Of a DNA stretch of 42,290 bases, positions 9,645-18,781 are shown piece after piece. A program made the translations under genes and the position numbers. Origin of the DNA: Acinetobacter brisouii (GTDB taxonomy: Bacteria; Pseudomonadota; Gammaproteobacteria; Pseudomonadales; Moraxellaceae). The number at the start of each line of letters is the position of its first letter. The stretch's first letter is position 1. The notes below the pieces were generated by a model that was given only the letters and a program-made list of their open reading frames with translations, was not told where the DNA came from and did no database searches. The stretch lies in contig NZ_BKNN01000019.1 of NCBI RefSeq assembly GCF_008993995.1, positions 1-42,290 of the forward strand, in the 5' to 3' direction.

Positions 9645-9663
9645 AGCTCACTCCTCGAGATTC

Positions 9664-9698
9664 AAAATAAAAGGCAAAATAATGAGGATTATTTTGCC
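9664..9698 (-). terminator. Terminator after minE
   Basis: GGCAAAATAAT / ATTATTTTGCC form an 11-bp perfect stem with a 4-base loop. On the minus strand the hairpin is followed by TTTTATTTT. It lies about 35 bases after the minE stop and should end the minCDE transcript. Confidence 0.82.
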
Positions 9699-9732
9699 CT
9701 GAATTGTTGTATTTAGCTAATCAGAATTGAAA

Positions 9733-10005
9733 TTAACGATCTTCAGGTAAATTGATATTCATCTCAAGCATTTCAATATTGGCTTCTGAACGTACTTGCA
9801 TTTGAATATGCTGTTCATCCACACCGCGAACATAGCGGCTGACAACTTCCATAATTTCTTTTTTCATCTGATCAATTTTATCTTGACTTAGACGACGTCC
9901 CAAACCTTGTTCAGATGCAACAATGACTTTGAGTCGATCTTTTGCCATTTGAGCACTTGGCAATTTATCTTCATTGCCAAATAGTTTGCTCCAAAATCCT
10001 GCCAT
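9733..10005 (-). CDS. minE: Cell division topological specificity factor MinE
   Basis: MinE stimulates the MinD ATPase at the membrane and drives pole-to-pole oscillation, keeping the MinCD division inhibitor away from midcell. The 90-residue protein has an N-terminal amphipathic region (MAGFWSKLFGNE), the MinD-contact segment AKDRLKVIVASEQ, and the dimerisation domain ending in MLEMNINLP. Length is typical (about 88-90). It begins two bases after the minD stop codon (TAA TC ATG) with GGAG before the ATG, consistent with translational coupling in a minCDE operon. Confidence 0.97.
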   Translation of the reverse strand: MAGFWSKLFGNEDKLPSAQMAKDRLKVIVASEQGLGRRLSQDKIDQMKKEIMEVVSRYVRGVDEQHIQMQVRSEANIEMLEMNINLPEDR

Positions 10006-10007
10006 GA

Positions 10008-10820
10008 TTATGCTCCAAACAAACGTGCCAACCAGCCTTTAGGTTTCACCGTAATATGGCGATAAGGACGGTCTTCACCAAGGAAGCGGGCAACAAGATC
10101 ATCATAAGCTTGTCCAGCATGGGATTCTGTATACAAAATGACAGGTTTACCTTCGTTGGACGCCTGTAACACACTTGGGCATTCAGGAATTACGCCCAAA
10201 GTTGGAATACGTAAAATATCTTTGGAAATGTCATCAATCGTCAGCATTTCTTGGCGATCAGCACGTTCTGGGTTGAAGCGTGTAATACACAAGTGTTTAC
10301 GAATACGCCCTTCTTTATGCTCAACTTTTTTGGTTTTGCTGTCTAGCATTCCAATGATACGATCAGAGTCACGGACTGAAGAAATTTCAGGGTTGGTAAC
10401 AATAATGGCTTCATCTGCATGGTACATCGCTAAGATTGCACCACGCTCAATTCCAGCAGGAGAATCACAAATAATATAATCAAACTCTTGCGCGAGTTCA
10501 TTCATCACGCGCTCAACACCATCATCACTTAAAGCGTCTTTATCGCGGGTTTGTGATGCAGGTAAAATATATAAGTTTTCAATGTCTTTATCGCGAATTA
10601 AGGCTTGTTGTAGACGAGCTTCATGATTGATGACATTAACAAAGTCATAAACAACACGGCGTTCGCAACCCATGATAAGGTCTAAGTTACGTAAACCGAC
10701 ATCAAAGTCGATAACCACAGTTTTGTGACCACGTAAGGCTAAGCCTGTTGCAAATGATGCGCTTGTGGTAGTTTTACCTACACCGCCTTTGCCTGATGTT
10801 ACGACAACAATTTTGGCCAC
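10008..10820 (-). CDS. minD: Septum site-determining ATPase MinD
   Basis: MinD is a ParA/MinD-type ATPase that binds the inner membrane as an ATP dimer and recruits MinC. The sequence has the deviant Walker A SGKGGVGKTT at about residues 8-17, the switch segment VVIDFDVGLRNLD, the DSPAGIERGA motif and a C-terminal amphipathic membrane-targeting helix (KGWLARLFGA). I place the start at the GTG at 10818-10820, because AGGAG lies eight bases before it and the protein then begins AKIVVVTSGKGG like other MinD proteins (270 residues). A longer reading from 10850 adds ten poorly supported residues. Confidence 0.96.
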   Translation of the reverse strand: MAKIVVVTSGKGGVGKTTTSASFATGLALRGHKTVVIDFDVGLRNLDLIMGCERRVVYDFVNVINHEARLQQALIRDKDIENLYILPASQTRDKDALSDDGVERVMNELAQEFDYIICDSPAGIERGAILAMYHADEAIIVTNPEISSVRDSDRIIGMLDSKTKKVEHKEGRIRKHLCITRFNPERADRQEMLTIDDISKDILRIPTLGVIPECPSVLQASNEGKPVILYTESHAGQAYDDLVARFLGEDRPYRHITVKPKGWLARLFGA

Positions 10821-10892
10821 CGAATCCACTCCTGTTATGGTCATTTGCAATTAAGATAAAATCTTCAATAATAAAATAAGGTCAATCATACC

Positions 10893-11606
10893 TTAGATTT
10901 CTAAAGCCTCGAACACAAGTTCTTGGCGATCATTTAAATAAATGTGTACTGCTTTTTTTGCAACGTCAGCGGGAATATCATCCGCGACACAATAAGTCCC
11001 TGCAATCGATACCAATTCGGCATTTAAGCACTGACAAAAAATACGTGCTGTTGTATCACCACTTGCTCCAGCAATCATGCGTCCCTGTGTTGTGCCAAAC
11101 ACATAAATATTGCCTGAAGCAATGACTTCAGAGCCACTATTCATGCTGGCATTGAGAATCACATCACCATGTTCTTGGATTAAGCACTGACCTGTACGCA
11201 ACATTTCATTATGATATGAAGTCACGTGATTTACAGCGTTTGATTTTTGTTTACTGTTGTCGCTATTTTGATCTTTATCGTCGTTTTGTTCAATCACTTG
11301 TTCATGGGTTGGCTTGATTCTTTGTAACGGGCGATCAGCGGGCAGAACAGGAAATTGGATACTGCGCGCTTCATTCGCAAGTAAGCCATCAATCACAGCC
11401 ATGGGCTGTAAATCTAAGCTAATCAGCAGTTGGATTAATTCAATCAGTTCTTGCTCAACGGTGCTATCTAGAATAACAGTTGTACCATGAGAACCTGTAT
11501 CTTCAAGCATTTGGCTAAGTTGTTGGCGAATAGCATCGTGATCATTTGTATCGAAGGTTAATCGGGTAAAATTAACCATTCTGCCGGTAATGCGTATATC
11601 AGCCAT
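10893..11606 (-). CDS. minC: Septum site-determining protein MinC
   Basis: MinC is the FtsZ-polymerisation antagonist of the Min system. The 237-residue protein has an N-terminal FtsZ-inhibiting domain (about 1-100), a polar Asn/Asp/Gln/Lys-rich linker ([18 protein letters not shown], about 108-125), and the C-terminal beta-helix domain that dimerises and binds MinD ([20 protein letters not shown], then [10 protein letters not shown]). AAGGA stands eight bases before the ATG. It is the first gene of minC-minD-minE; the 72-base gap to minD is the largest in the operon. The upstream gap 11607-11747 should hold the operon promoter, but no consensus pair was obvious. Confidence 0.95.
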   Translation of the reverse strand: MADIRITGRMVNFTRLTFDTNDHDAIRQQLSQMLEDTGSHGTTVILDSTVEQELIELIQLLISLDLQPMAVIDGLLANEARSIQFPVLPADRPLQRIKPTHEQVIEQNDDKDQNSDNSKQKSNAVNHVTSYHNEMLRTGQCLIQEHGDVILNASMNSGSEVIASGNIYVFGTTQGRMIAGASGDTTARIFCQCLNAELVSIAGTYCVADDIPADVAKKAVHIYLNDRQELVFEALEI

Positions 11607-11747
11607 GATATTTCCTTAGAGGGCTTTTGACCAAATAAGTAATAAGTCAAAGTATTGTTGTAAATAGCTCAAATCCTAGATCAATTTGTTGTAATTCTCT
11701 AGCATTAGACACAAAAAAGCATGAATATTTATCGATGAAAATCGGTT

Positions 11748-12800
11748 CTATGCGTCAGGCTGTTTATTTTGGTCAGCGGCAATCAAAATATTCTGCCATT
11801 GTTTGATTTTAACTTGTTTACGAATCGCAGCAAGGCTTTCATATACCGAAGATTCAACCAGTTGCTCAAGTTTGGCATTGTTTAAATCGACTTGACTGAT
11901 CTTTTTGGCAATTTGTGCATACGTTTGTGCTGAAGCGGGTGTTGCCCACGGTTCAATTAAGCCCTGAGTAATATTCTCTCCCAAGCGTTTACCAATACTT
12001 TGGATTTGATCTTCAAGGCGGCTACCAATAATTGGAAATAAACGTAAAAGCTGATGCAGCTCAGGTGTGTTGATGATCGCCTGTTCTACGACAGTACCAA
12101 CCTGTTGTGCTAATTGTTGTTGTTGCTTCTGTAATTCGTTCGCCAGATTTTCTTGTAGCAGTTCTACTAAAGTGTCAGCAAAGAGTTGACGATGATGATC
12201 GACCAGATCATGAATGATCTTTTTATGTGTGGAGCTAGTATCAAGTTCATAGCGAATACCATCAATTACAGTAATGACAACTCGATCTGAGAGTTCTTCC
12301 ATGACGACTTGATAATAAAATTTTGCAGTTTTTCGCCATGATTCGGGAATGATTTCATAACCTAATTCATGTAGGCGATAGGCAATAATCCCTGCGCGAA
12401 ATAAACGGAGAAAACGTAAAGCAGGAATAATTGCTAAAACTTCATACCAATGAATGAATGGGAAAAAAAACCAGCGTTGATGGTGTTTTTGTAAAATCGC
12501 AATCGACCAGCGAAGTGCTAATTCCAGTATTAAAAAGCAAATAAACCACCCCTCGGTTTTATCAACCCAAGGGTGGAGATGGTCTTTATAAAAATGCAGC
12601 AGGTTCATGAACTGCAAATGATCACTCAGCCAAATGGCAAAGTTACTCATCAAGATGGCATTGGCACTCAAGCAAAATAGATTAAAAACAATAATGAACA
12701 TCATAAAAATGTCATAGCCTAAATAAATTTTCCATTGCAATGAGTTATGGTCAATTGCTTGAAATTTAGGTGCTCGTTTTGAATTTTTTTGCATAGCCAA
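11748..12800 (-). CDS. Membrane protein resembling a voltage-sensor domain without pore
   Basis: I do not recognise a named family. The 350-residue protein has about four hydrophobic segments in its first 155 residues: near 29-50 (DIFMMFIIVFNLFCLSANA), 85-103 (WFICFLILELALRW, with an acidic residue as in S2 of ion channels), 112-128 (WFFFPFIHWYEVLAIIP), and an S4-like helix with spaced arginines, LRFLRLFRAGIIAYRL. No pore helix or selectivity filter follows. The remaining 190 residues are soluble and helical, with a Gln-rich stretch NELQKQQQQLAQQVG suggesting a coiled coil. This matches the pattern of Ion_trans-type voltage sensors only in outline. It sits 12 bases after a YihG-like acyltransferase on the same strand, so the two are probably co-transcribed. 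Confidence 0.6.
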   Translation of the reverse strand: MAMQKNSKRAPKFQAIDHNSLQWKIYLGYDIFMMFIIVFNLFCLSANAILMSNFAIWLSDHLQFMNLLHFYKDHLHPWVDKTEGWFICFLILELALRWSIAILQKHHQRWFFFPFIHWYEVLAIIPALRFLRLFRAGIIAYRLHELGYEIIPESWRKTAKFYYQVVMEELSDRVVITVIDGIRYELDTSSTHKKIIHDLVDHHRQLFADTLVELLQENLANELQKQQQQLAQQVGTVVEQAIINTPELHQLLRLFPIIGSRLEDQIQSIGKRLGENITQGLIEPWATPASAQTYAQIAKKISQVDLNNAKLEQLVESSVYESLAAIRKQVKIKQWQNILIAADQNKQPDA

Positions 12801-12812
12801 TGCTCTTATCTT

Positions 12813-13730
12813 TTACAGTGAAGCTTTGGCTTTAAGTTCGCTAATTAGCTGATCTTTTTCTTGCCAAATTTGCGTAAGCCATTGATGAAACTTAGAGCGA
12901 TATTCTCGGTCATCTTCATAATTTCCTGCCAGTACCCATTCAGGAATTTCAATCTTGCGCAGATGCACCGTAATTCGTGGTACTTCTCCAAGCCAAAACT
13001 CTCCATAGCCAGGAACACCATCAGGGTAAACAATCGTCATATCGACTAAAGCATCGACTTTTTTGCCCAAGATATTGATTGCAAGGGCCAAACCACCTGC
13101 TTTGGGTTTGAGTAAATGCTGATAAGGTGACTTCTGTTGTGCGTGTTTCTCAGGAGTAAAACGCGTACCTTCGACATAATTGAGTAGGGTAAAAGGCTGG
13201 CTGAGCAGTTGTTCACATGACTTGCGAGCTTCTAACATATCATGATGTTTCAGTTCAGGATTTTTAGCGATCTGTGAGCGGCTATGTCGCTTCATCATGG
13301 GGAATCCCAAGATTTTGAACGCCTGCCCAACAAAAGGAATAAAGATCAGTTCCCATTTCGTAAAAAAACGGGTTAAAGGCATACGTGTTAAGCCAAAATA
13401 TTGATTAACAGTCGTGTCCACCCAGCTTTGATGATTACAAATCATGAGATAATGACCTTGTAAATCAAGCTTTAAGTCATCTTCAATCTGAATATTCCAC
13501 TCGGTATTAGGAAGCACATGATCAATCAACCAGTTGTTGACAGCTAACCAGCGATTGGTAATTTGGATATTCGTCTCATCAACTTTACGGGATTGTTTGA
13601 AGAATTTGGTTAAGCCGAGTGCCAATACAGGTGGACCATGTAAAAAAGTGCTGCCTGTAATGACAGAACCAACAGTCATTCCACGTGTAATTTTTTTAAA
13701 TAAACTTTGTTTGACTCGATGAGAGGTCAT
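12813..13730 (-). CDS. YihG-like membrane acyltransferase (PlsC/LPLAT family)
   Basis: This lysophospholipid acyltransferase-type protein has 305 residues. It shows the catalytic HX4D motif in MICNHQSWVDT at about residue 100 and the substrate-binding EGTRFTPEK near 179-187, followed by KPKAGGLALAI. The N-terminal hydrophobic stretch VGSVITGSTFLHGPPVLALGL is the expected membrane anchor. The family acylates lysophosphatidate or related lipids; the closest E. coli relative by layout is YihG, which differs from PlsC in acyl preference. The start has AGGA about seven bases upstream. It heads a two-gene operon with the membrane protein downstream. Confidence 0.86.
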   Translation of the reverse strand: MTSHRVKQSLFKKITRGMTVGSVITGSTFLHGPPVLALGLTKFFKQSRKVDETNIQITNRWLAVNNWLIDHVLPNTEWNIQIEDDLKLDLQGHYLMICNHQSWVDTTVNQYFGLTRMPLTRFFTKWELIFIPFVGQAFKILGFPMMKRHSRSQIAKNPELKHHDMLEARKSCEQLLSQPFTLLNYVEGTRFTPEKHAQQKSPYQHLLKPKAGGLALAINILGKKVDALVDMTIVYPDGVPGYGEFWLGEVPRITVHLRKIEIPEWVLAGNYEDDREYRSKFHQWLTQIWQEKDQLISELKAKASL

Positions 13731-13869
13731 AAAAATTCCTAGCCGAAATCTAGCGTAATAAAGATAACTATGGGTCTAAAGAGAGTCAAAATAAATCTTG
13801 AAAATTGTATGATCTATGTAGAAAAACACGTTATGACATACACAAAGCTAGGTGAATTGCAATCAAAGT

Positions 13870-13893
13870 GTTAAAAACCCCACGATTTTTAAC
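13870..13893. promoter_or_regulatory. Perfect 8-bp dyad upstream of the OmpA-domain lipoprotein gene
   Basis: GTTAAAAA, eight bases (CCCCACGA), then TTTTTAAC form a perfect inverted repeat 78 bases before the ATG at 13971. The 240-base gap 13731-13970 lies between divergent genes. The dyad could be an operator or a weak hairpin; the sequence gives no way to choose. Confidence 0.3.
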
Positions 13894-13970
13894 AAAAAAT
13901 TAATGTTTTACCAAACATCATTATTTCATAATTTTTTACATAGTAAATAAACACAACAAGGAGTCATGCA

Positions 13971-14630
13971 ATGCGTGCATTGGTTATTTCATCAGTGATT
14001 GGGGCTTTGGCATTATCAGGCTGTCAAAGTATGAACACTGGTACAGGTACTGGCGGTATCCGTGATTATGACAAAGCAGCAATTGGTGCAGGTTTGGGTG
14101 CACTAGCAGGTTATGGTCTATCTCGCTCTAACGCAAACTCAAGTGCACAAAATAATCGTGCAGCTGCAATTGGTGCCATTGTTGGTGCGGCAGGTGGTTT
14201 GTATCTTGATAAGAAAGAGCAGAAACTTCGTCAACAAATGGCAGGAACAGGTGTCGAAGTTAACCGTAACTCAGATGGTTCAGTAGGTTTGGTAATGCCA
14301 GGTAATATTACCTTTGCGACCAACTCTGCGACGATTTCACCAAGTTTTTATACAACGCTGAATAAAGTTGCACAAACTTTGACAGAAGATAATAAGAGTG
14401 CAATTTTGGTGACAGGTTATACCGATAGCACAGGGAATGATTCAATTAACATCCCATTGTCTCAAAATCGTGCGAACAGTGTAGCGCGTTATTTGATTCA
14501 AAAAGGTGTGCCGTCAAGCCGTGTCAATGCTGAAGGTCAAGGTTCTGCAAACCCAATTGCATCGAACTCGACAGAAGCTGGTAAACAGCAAAACCGTCGT
14601 GTTGAAATCAGTATTTACGAAGCAAAATAA
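13971..14630 (+). CDS. OmpA-domain outer-membrane lipoprotein (YiaD-like)
   Basis: The 219-residue precursor has a signal peptide ending in lipobox LSGC with the acylated Cys at 18, followed by QSMN. Next comes a glycine-zipper-like region (IGAGLGALAGYGLS and IGAIVGAAGGLYLD), then an OmpA C-terminal domain from about residue 100. The peptidoglycan-binding motif is present (VTGYTDSTGNDSINIPLSQNR, then ANSVARYL and NRRVEISI). The protein therefore probably ties the outer membrane to the peptidoglycan. E. coli YiaD has the same layout. AAGGAG is six bases upstream of the start. It is a single gene ended by a strong terminator. Confidence 0.92.
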   Translation: MRALVISSVIGALALSGCQSMNTGTGTGGIRDYDKAAIGAGLGALAGYGLSRSNANSSAQNNRAAAIGAIVGAAGGLYLDKKEQKLRQQMAGTGVEVNRNSDGSVGLVMPGNITFATNSATISPSFYTTLNKVAQTLTEDNKSAILVTGYTDSTGNDSINIPLSQNRANSVARYLIQKGVPSSRVNAEGQGSANPIASNSTEAGKQQNRRVEISIYEAK

Positions 14631-14640
14631 GTCATTGCTT

Positions 14641-14677
14641 CCAATAAAAAAACCACCGTTAGGTGGTTTTTTATTGG
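14641..14677. terminator. Bidirectional terminator
   Basis: CCAAT-A7-CCACC and GGTGG-T6-ATTGG form a nearly perfect stem of about 16 bp with a GTTA loop. The A and T tracts within the arms let it work in both directions for the convergent genes on either side. Confidence 0.92.
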
Positions 14678-14684
14678 CTACACA

Positions 14685-15038
14685 TTATTGATGGAGTGTC
14701 GCATCTGGGCTTATCAAAGCTTTGCCTTGAATAAGTGCATCAACAGCTGCAGAGTTTAACTCAAGTTGTAGCTGAGATTGTTCAGAGTTAATTTGATAGT
14801 TGTTAATCAACTTCTGATCACCAGTTAAGGTTTCGACTTGATATTCATCTGCAATATTTAAAATGCCTTCTAAATTAATCGTTGTTGCAGCGCTATCCCC
14901 TTGAAAAATTTGCTCTAGTTGTTCAAAAGAAATATTGAGTTGAGACATATTTTGCTGCTTTGACTGGGTTTCAATAAAGCGAACGAGCAATTGTGCGAAT
15001 AGAAAATAATTGGGTTTGTGTGAAAAATCGAGATTCAT
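14685..15038 (-). CDS. Hypothetical protein, about 117 residues
   Basis: I do not recognise this protein. It is small, acidic and Gln/Asn/Leu-rich, with no signal peptide or membrane segment (for example NISFEQLEQIFQGDSAAT and DEYQVETLTGDQKLINNYQI). The start at 15038 (MNLDFSHKPN) is chosen because AGGAG lies five bases before the ATG; the frame stays open upstream to 15101, but that part has no ribosome binding site. Normal coding periodicity and a good terminator on its 3' side support a real gene. Confidence 0.65.
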   Translation of the reverse strand: MNLDFSHKPNYFLFAQLLVRFIETQSKQQNMSQLNISFEQLEQIFQGDSAATTINLEGILNIADEYQVETLTGDQKLINNYQINSEQSQLQLELNSAAVDALIQGKALISPDATLHQ

Positions 15039-15101
15039 GATGTCTCCTAGTTTTTGATTTAATTGATATTTCAGTATTTTTAAATTTATAACGTAGAACA
15101 A

Positions 15102-15668
15102 AGCATAGTTATGTTATGTCTTGATGATATTTCATGTCACTTTTATAAATAAAATCAAGAGTCAACTTTTAGAATGCTGCGTCATGGTGTGCTTCTTGTA
15201 AATATGACATGAGACGTTATGATGTGAACTAAGAGATGATTGTAAAAAGAAGCAAAGCATTTGTTACAAAATACATTACCTTGATTTAAGCAGATCATTT
15301 CTTCATTGAGAATTATTCTTATTTTTTCTGAAGAAATTCAGTAGGATTTTTTTCGCTATTTGGGGCATGATTCTATTTTTTTAAAGCGCAATTTTGCAAA
15401 AAATACCAAAAAAAGAGCAATAATTGAAAAAAAAGTTATTTTTTATAAAACTAATAGTATTAATCAATAAGTATGGATTACCACAGTTTTAGCAGTTTTT
15501 TGGTGTAAAAACCATACAGAGTATTATCCCAAATACTAGCGAGATTAGCCTAGCAACCGAAATCATAAATCAGGTACAATTAGAGTGTTTAATTTTGTGT
15601 TTGGTGTATTTTTAGGCCAATACATACATTCTTTTGTTAAAATTAGGCCTGCCAGGAGTTATCCCCGC
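15102..15668. other. Long AT-rich intergenic region upstream of nuoA
   Basis: About 570 bases (630 with the upstream leader) without a convincing gene, between a minus-strand small gene and the nuo operon. It must hold the nuo promoter. I see a short palindrome AGAATTATTCT at 15309-15319 that recalls a weak Fur-type half, CTGAA/TTCAG arms at 15328-15341, and several A and T tracts, but no consensus promoter. The frame from GTG 15585 into nuoA is open but is probably untranslated leader. Confidence 0.5.
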
Positions 15669-16205
15669 ATGAGTGCCATTACTCCATACGATTGGGCAAC
15701 CATTGCCTTCGTGATCGGCGTTACATTCCTTTGCGTCTTTATGCTTACAGTTCCGTTACTCCTAGGAGGTAAGTCATGGGGTCGTGCAAAACAAGAGCAG
15801 TTTGAGTCAGGTATTGTTGGTGCAGGCGGTGCCCGCATTCGCTTATCTGCAAAATTCTATCTTGTCGCTATCTTCTTTGTCATTTTTGATATCGAAGCAC
15901 TTTATCTTTATGCATGGTCTGGTGCTGTGCGCGAAGTAGGTTGGTTCGGTTTCTCAACGGCAACAGTCTTTATTGTCGACTTGTTAATTGGTTTGGTTTA
16001 TGCGCTTTCTGTAGGTGCATTGAACTGGTCGCCATTTGACCGTCGCAAAGCGGCAGGCATATTACCAAAAATTGGCTCTCCAAATATGGATATCGCAGAG
16101 ATCACCCGCTTCAATTCAATTGATGAGCTTGTAACCGATCCTACGGGTCAAGTTCCGGCTCAGTCTCGAGTCAAAAAGACCACAGTAACTTCTGACAAGG
16201 AGTAA
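15669..16205 (+). CDS. nuoA: NADH-quinone oxidoreductase subunit A
   Basis: NuoA is a small membrane subunit of complex I at the quinone-site end of the membrane arm. The family motif is visible ([16 protein letters not shown], then [26 protein letters not shown]), with three transmembrane helices. The start is set at ATG 15669 (MSAITPYDW), with AGGAG ten bases upstream. The open frame from GTG 15585 would add 28 residues without a ribosome binding site. At 178 residues it is longer than E. coli NuoA (147); the extra length is a polar C-terminal tail after [10 protein letters not shown]. It is the first gene of the 13-gene nuo operon. Confidence 0.96.
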   Translation: MSAITPYDWATIAFVIGVTFLCVFMLTVPLLLGGKSWGRAKQEQFESGIVGAGGARIRLSAKFYLVAIFFVIFDIEALYLYAWSGAVREVGWFGFSTATVFIVDLLIGLVYALSVGALNWSPFDRRKAAGILPKIGSPNMDIAEITRFNSIDELVTDPTGQVPAQSRVKKTTVTSDKE

Positions 16206-16211
16206 TACGGG

Positions 16212-16889
16212 ATGAAATATACATTAACCCGTGCCAATCCACAGGCTGACCAGTACCCGCTTCAAGAGCGTCAAATTGTGACCGATCCTCTTCAGGAAGA
16301 AGTCAATAAAAACGTATTTATGACGCGTCTGGAAGATGTGATGCACAATGTGGTCAACTGGGGTCGTAAGAACTCAGTTTGGCCATTTAACTTTGGTACT
16401 TCTTGCTGCTACGTTGAGTATGCAACAACCTTAACGGGTGTGCATGACTTGTCACGTTTTGGTGCCGAAGTTATTCGTGCTTCACCTCGTCAAGCCGACT
16501 TAATGATTGTGGCTGGGACTTGCTTCGTGAAGATGGCACCTGTTATTCAACGTTTGTATGAACAAATGCTTGAACCGAAATGGGTCATCTCTATGGGTGC
16601 TTGTGCCAACTCTGGTGGTATGTACGACATTTACTCAGTTGTGCAAGGTGTCGACAAGATTATTCCTGTAGATGTTTATATTCCAGGTTGTCCGCCACGC
16701 CCAGAAGCATTAATCCAAGCATTAATGTTATTACAAGACCAAATTCAGTTAGAGCGCCGTCCGTTATCTGCAGTCATTGGTGATGATCTTAAGCCTGTTT
16801 ATAAGCCAAAGATGATGCCAGAACGTGATCGTAAAAATGCAGAACGTATTGCAGTGAAAAACTTACGCTCTATGGATGAGATTAAATAA
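16212..16889 (+). CDS. nuoB: NADH-quinone oxidoreductase subunit B
   Basis: NuoB carries the terminal [4Fe-4S] cluster N2 that passes electrons to quinone. The ligands are visible: the tandem cysteines in GTSCCYVEY near residues 65-66, the cysteine in [10 protein letters not shown] near 107, and that in [12 protein letters not shown] near 159. Length is 225, close to E. coli NuoB (220). It begins six bases after the nuoA stop. An 88-base gap with a small hairpin separates it from nuoCD. Confidence 0.98.
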   Translation: MKYTLTRANPQADQYPLQERQIVTDPLQEEVNKNVFMTRLEDVMHNVVNWGRKNSVWPFNFGTSCCYVEYATTLTGVHDLSRFGAEVIRASPRQADLMIVAGTCFVKMAPVIQRLYEQMLEPKWVISMGACANSGGMYDIYSVVQGVDKIIPVDVYIPGCPPRPEALIQALMLLQDQIQLERRPLSAVIGDDLKPVYKPKMMPERDRKNAERIAVKNLRSMDEIK

Positions 16890-16909
16890 TTTTAACGATG
16901 GATTGATTG

Positions 16910-16927
16910 TCACCCGCCTATGGGTGA
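16910..16927 (+). other. Small hairpin in the nuoB-nuoCD gap
   Basis: TCACCC / GGGTGA form a 6-bp stem with a GCCTAT loop. No T run follows, so it is not a good terminator. It lies in the largest internal gap of the nuo operon and might affect mRNA processing or stability. Confidence 0.35.
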
Positions 16928-16977
16928 TTTGTCGTTAGGATTAAAAAAGAATTTGTATTAAAAAGGAAGCCAAGCCA

Positions 16978-18768
16978 ATGGCTGAAACTGAAATTGCTAT
17001 GCCAGAAGAGTCAACACAGGTTGATTCGCGCCCAGCATTTGCAATTGTAGAAGAGCTGAAAACTAAATTCGGTGAAAACTTCTACGTGCAACCGACTTGT
17101 GAAGATTTTCCAACGGTCTGGGTTGAGCGTGCGCGCGTGCAAGAAGTCTTAATGTTCTTGCGTACCGTATCACGCCCATACGTGATGCTGTTTGACCTTT
17201 CTGCGGTTGATGAACGTTTACGTCAACACCGTGAAGGATTACCTGCATCAGATTTCACTGTTTTTTATCATTTGCTATCGCTAGAGCGTAATGTCGATAT
17301 TCGTGTCAAAGTCGCTTTAAACGAGAGTGATCTGAATATTCCAACCGCAACCAATATTTGGCCAAATGCGAACTGGTACGAACGTGAAGCTTATGACATG
17401 TTCGGCATCAAGTTTGATGGTCACCCAATGTTGCGCCGTATCTTGTTGCCGACCTACTGGGAAGGGCATCCGTTACGTAAAGAATATTCTGCACGTGCAA
17501 CCGAATATACGCCTTATATGCAAAACAAGGCGAAACAGGATTTCGAACAAGAACATTTGCGTTTTGTACCTGAAGATTGGGGTCTAAAACGTGGTAACAA
17601 GGACGAGGACTTCATGTTCTTGAACTTGGGTCCTAACCATCCATCTGCGCATGGTGCATTCCGTGTGATCTTGCAGCTCGATGGCGAAGAAGTGAAAGAC
17701 TGTGTACCTGATATCGGTTATCACCACCGTGGTGTGGAAAAGATGGCTGAGCGTCAAACATGGCACTCATTTATTCCTTACACTGACCGTGTAGACTACT
17801 TGGGTGGTTGTGCGCAAAACATGCCTTATGTGATGGGTGTGGAACAACTTGCAGGAATTAAAGTTCCTGATCGCGCACAATGTATCCGTGTCATGATGTC
17901 GGAATTATTCCGTATCAATAACCACTTGCTTTACATCGGTACAGCGATTCAGGATACCGGTGGTATGACCCCAGTATTCTATATGTTTGCTGACCGTCAA
18001 AAAATTTATGATGCGATTGAAGCCATTACTGGTTTCCGTATGCACCCAGCTTGGTTCCGTATAGGCGGTACTGCGCATGACCTTCCAAACAACTGGCAAC
18101 ATTTGATCCGTGAAATCCTCGACTGGATGCCGAAGCGTTTGGACGAATACCATAAAGCAGCCTTGAAAAACTCTGTATTTATTGGTCGTACCCGTAATGT
18201 TGCTCAATACGATGCAAAATCTGCATTGGCTTGGGGGGTAACAGGTACAGGTCTGCGTGCAACAGGGATTGACTTTGACGTTCGTAAATACCGCCCATAT
18301 AGCGGTTATGAAAATTACGACTTTGAAGTGCCTGTTGAATATGAAGGTGATGCTTATGCACGTGTGATGGTTCACTTCCACGAAATTCGTGAATCATTGA
18401 AAATCGTGAAGCAATGTCTAGACAACATGCCATCTGGTCCATACAAAGCGGATCATCCACTGGCTGTTCCACCACCAAAAGACAAGACTCTACAAGATAT
18501 TGAAACCTTGATTACGCACTTCTTGAGCGTTTCTTGGGGTCCTGTGATGCCTGCAGGTGAAGCATCTGTCATGGCTGAAGTGGTGAAAGGGGCAAGTAAC
18601 TATTACTTAACCTCTGACAAAGCAACCATGAGTTATCGTACGCGTATTCGTACACCAACATTTACTCACCTACAGCAAATTCCTTCGGTGATTAATGGCA
18701 GTTTGGTGTCTGACTTGATCATTTACTTGGCAACCATTGATGTGGTTATGGCTGATGTGGATCGCTAA
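16978..18768 (+). CDS. nuoC: NADH-quinone oxidoreductase fused subunit C/D
   Basis: This single 596-residue protein joins the 30-kDa (NuoC) and 49-kDa (NuoD) subunits, as in E. coli. The C part covers about residues 20-190 ([23 protein letters not shown], cited here as its pattern [12 protein letters not shown]). The D part starts near 205 and shows [16 protein letters not shown] at about 215-230 and the C-terminal [10 protein letters not shown]. The D part forms the quinone-binding cavity with NuoB. AGGAAG precedes the start at a usual distance. It is often named nuoC or nuoCD. Confidence 0.98.
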   Translation: MAETEIAMPEESTQVDSRPAFAIVEELKTKFGENFYVQPTCEDFPTVWVERARVQEVLMFLRTVSRPYVMLFDLSAVDERLRQHREGLPASDFTVFYHLLSLERNVDIRVKVALNESDLNIPTATNIWPNANWYEREAYDMFGIKFDGHPMLRRILLPTYWEGHPLRKEYSARATEYTPYMQNKAKQDFEQEHLRFVPEDWGLKRGNKDEDFMFLNLGPNHPSAHGAFRVILQLDGEEVKDCVPDIGYHHRGVEKMAERQTWHSFIPYTDRVDYLGGCAQNMPYVMGVEQLAGIKVPDRAQCIRVMMSELFRINNHLLYIGTAIQDTGGMTPVFYMFADRQKIYDAIEAITGFRMHPAWFRIGGTAHDLPNNWQHLIREILDWMPKRLDEYHKAALKNSVFIGRTRNVAQYDAKSALAWGVTGTGLRATGIDFDVRKYRPYSGYENYDFEVPVEYEGDAYARVMVHFHEIRESLKIVKQCLDNMPSGPYKADHPLAVPPPKDKTLQDIETLITHFLSVSWGPVMPAGEASVMAEVVKGASNYYLTSDKATMSYRTRIRTPTFTHLQQIPSVINGSLVSDLIIYLATIDVVMADVDR

Positions 18769-18781
18769 GGGGTAACGCATT

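Noticed and set aside
15300-15325. Possible Fur box upstream of nuoA
   Set aside because: Only the short AGAATTATTCT palindrome fits; the match to the 19-base Fur consensus is too poor to claim iron control.
17905-18381. A 158-codon minus-strand frame inside nuoCD
   Set aside because: It is antisense to the conserved NuoD part; its Cys/Thr/His-rich translation resembles no protein and is explained by the codon use of the real gene.
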